Source: Thalassospira lucentensis (GTDB taxonomy: Bacteria; Pseudomonadota; Alphaproteobacteria; Rhodospirillales; Thalassospiraceae). Taken from it: DNA of 64,000 nt. Shown here one piece after another: positions 62,716 to 64,000 of this stretch (position 1 is its first letter; each line of letters begins with the position of its first letter). The stretch covers positions 1 to 64,000 of the forward strand of contig NZ_JAATOV010000004.1 in NCBI RefSeq assembly GCF_011806425.1. The letters are read 5' to 3'. The notes below the pieces were generated by a model. That model saw only the letters and a program-made list of their open reading frames with translations, ran no database searches and was not told the DNA's origin. A program made the position numbers and the translations under genes.

Positions 62716-63258
62716 ATGTCATCCCAATTGCCATCCCCTTCCCCATCGCCTTGGATCACGCAGCACGCCCCGGCCCCCAAGCCAGCGCAAAATCATGCCC
62801 TCGACCTTGCATGTGGCACCGGCCGACACAGCTTTTGGCTGGCCGATCACGGATGGCAGGTCACCGCCCTTGATCGCGATCTGTCAAAAACCGACTGTGC
62901 TGCCAATCCTACGATCAATTGGCAACAGGCCGACCTTGAAACCGGCACGTGGCCCCTTGGTGACCAGCAATTTGATCTGATTGTCGTCGTCAATTACCTG
63001 CACCGGCCCCTGTTTGAACATCTGCGCGATGCAGTGCGGCAGGGCGGCTTCCTGATCTACGAGACCTTTATGATCGGGAACGCGGCATTTGGTCGCCCGC
63101 GATCACCGGATTTCCTGCTCCGCCCCGACGAACTCAAAGATACATTTTCCGACTGGACCCTCCTTGCCCACCAGCAAGGCCCGATTTACGCGCATAACGG
63201 TGATGAAATTCGCGCGATAAAACAATCGATTGTCGCGCAAAAGCCGTCAAAAACCTGA
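62716..63258 (+). CDS. Class I SAM-dependent methyltransferase (TehB-like)
   Basis: A 180-residue methyltransferase with a Pro/Ser-rich N-terminus (about 1-25) and the SAM-binding motif ALDLACGTGRHSFWLADHGWQVTALDRDLSK (about 28-58). FDLIVVVNYLHRPLFEHLRDAVRQGGFLIYETFM (about 92-125) and FLLRPDELKDTFSDW follow, which resemble TehB-type and related small methyltransferases. The substrate is unknown; tellurite, thiopurine or quinone substrates are all unproven. Shine-Dalgarno is weak. It is divergent from DUF1178, 116 bp apart. Confidence 0.82.
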   Translation: MSSQLPSPSPSPWITQHAPAPKPAQNHALDLACGTGRHSFWLADHGWQVTALDRDLSKTDCAANPTINWQQADLETGTWPLGDQQFDLIVVVNYLHRPLFEHLRDAVRQGGFLIYETFMIGNAAFGRPRSPDFLLRPDELKDTFSDWTLLAHQQGPIYAHNGDEIRAIKQSIVAQKPSKT

Positions 63259-63406
63259 TCAAAAGGTGCTTTGAAAATCGACTGCAATAAATCCGTAACG
63301 TCCTGTTTTTGCAAAAAGAAACATAACTTTCACAATCAAAACTTTTCGTTTCTGGCATTTTCTTCCCAGCCATTTCCCGCATAAGGCCCGTTGAGAGAGA
63401 AAAGCC

Positions 63407-64000
63407 ATGAGCGATAAATACGAAATCATCGAAGATAGCGACGATATCCCGTCCAACCCGACCAACAATCCGCGCATCGACGATCTGATCAGTGCCCGCC
63501 TTTCCCGGCGTGGCTTTTTCAAGGGCCTGATGGCAACATCGGCTGTTGTGGGTGCCGGCATCGCGACCCGTGGTGCCGCCAAGGCGGCCCCTGCCTCAAC
63601 CCTGACCTTTAAGTCGATCCCGCAGAAAATTACCGAAACCCACGCGGTTGCCGATGGCTATGACGCCAACGTGCTGATCCGCTGGGGTGACAAGGTTGTC
63701 GCCGACGCACCGGCATTCGTGCCCGGTCAGGTTGACGCCGCTGCGCAGAACAAACAGTTTGGCTACAATAATGACTTTGTCGCCTTTATGCCGCTGCCGG
63801 TCGGGTCGAACAATTCCGATCACGGCCTGCTGTGCGTCAGCCACGAATACACCAATGCCGAACTGATGTGGCCGGGCCTCGAAGACGGCATGGGGGCCAG
63901 CAAGGAACAGGCCCTTCACGAAATTGCCGCCCATGGTCATTCGGTCATTGAAATCAAAAAATCTGGCAATACGTGGCAGGTTGCTGACGGATCCGACTAT
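63407..64000 (+). CDS. phoX: PhoX family alkaline phosphatase, 5' part (runs off right edge)
   Basis: N-terminal 198 codons of a predicted calcium-dependent alkaline phosphatase exported by the Tat pathway. A twin-arginine signal is visible (LSRRGFFKGLMATSAVVGAG, about residues 32-51, ending near AAKAAP). The mature part contains YDANVLIRWGDKVVADAP, FGYNNDFVAFMPLP and DHGLLCVSHEYTNAELMWPG, the last with the CVxHEYTN motif of PhoX metal ligands. gagagagaaaagcc precedes the ATG. I see no convincing Pho box in the 150 bp upstream. The frame stays open at the window end. Confidence 0.9.
   Translation, partial: MSDKYEIIEDSDDIPSNPTNNPRIDDLISARLSRRGFFKGLMATSAVVGAGIATRGAAKAAPASTLTFKSIPQKITETHAVADGYDANVLIRWGDKVVADAPAFVPGQVDAAAQNKQFGYNNDFVAFMPLPVGSNNSDHGLLCVSHEYTNAELMWPGLEDGMGASKEQALHEIAAHGHSVIEIKKSGNTWQVADGSDY

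Noticed and set aside
63260-63406. Pho box expected upstream of phoX
   Set aside because: I looked for two TGTCA-type half-sites 11 bp apart and found only AT-rich sequence with actttca/acttttc at the wrong spacing.

Overview
The window looks like ordinary core chromosome of a marine alphaproteobacterium in or near Rhodospirillales; a Thalassospira-like organism is my best guess from memory of protein sequences, not from a search. Supporting signs are an RcdA/DUF1465 - DUF1192 pair, the cell-cycle regulator TrcR (DUF1013), DUF4167, COQ9, three-subunit (split alpha) proton-translocating transhydrogenase, flavodoxin-type IspG, and a hisS-hemA-prfA-prmC / ispG-rodZ-ptsP / lysC-ubiG neighbourhood. 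I see no prophage, transposase, CRISPR array or tRNA.

Layout. 1-180: promoter and leader of an rRNA operon reading out of the left edge (minus strand). 1-9.9 kb: M23 peptidase, ABC exporter, frataxin CyaY, ribosomal L31, a membrane-anchored class III cyclase, then rcdA, DUF1192 and a quinone oxidoreductase, with a candidate CtrA-controlled small RNA in between. 10-18.5 kb: trcR, a DeoR-type regulator, propionyl-CoA synthetase, two YdcH-family small proteins, ubiX, phosphofructokinase and a degenerate GGDEF protein. 18.7-23.2 kb: purE-purK, a secreted nuclease-fold protein, def-coq9 and rpsU. 23.4-28.8 kb: a DUF2946/PepSY membrane pair, an orphan membrane protein, an Na+/H+ antiporter-type carrier, and an AT-rich GRDP-like gene that appears to have been inserted behind pntB. 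28.9-35.8 kb: pntAA-pntAB-pntB, preceded by a structured RNA leader ending in a terminator, then pepF and an ABC1 kinase. 36.3-46.4 kb: long-chain acyl-CoA ligase, P-loop kinase, DUF4197, clpB, MOSC protein, an orphan VirD4/TraG-like protein without Walker A, and DUF4167. 46.8-64 kb: prmC, prfA, hemA, hisS; ispG, rodZ, ptsP, NMO, lysC; ubiG, MASE1-GGDEF, DUF1178, a methyltransferase and the 5' part of phoX.

Functional themes are translation and its quality control (L31, S21, peptide deformylase, release factor 1 with its methyltransferase, HisRS, ClpB), ubiquinone synthesis (UbiX, UbiG, COQ9, possibly the ABC1 kinase), purine synthesis, haem and isoprenoid entry steps, nitrogen-PTS signalling, cell-cycle proteolysis and cyclic-nucleotide signalling.

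No complete novel system is evident. The strongest leads are non-coding: a pseudoknot-like RNA with an intrinsic terminator in front of the transhydrogenase operon (32076-32220), and an about 87-nt small RNA whose promoter overlaps a consensus CtrA site (8260-8384). The probable insertion with a duplicated pntB 3' end (28133-28970) and the orphan VirD4-like protein follow. All structural and promoter calls were made by eye.
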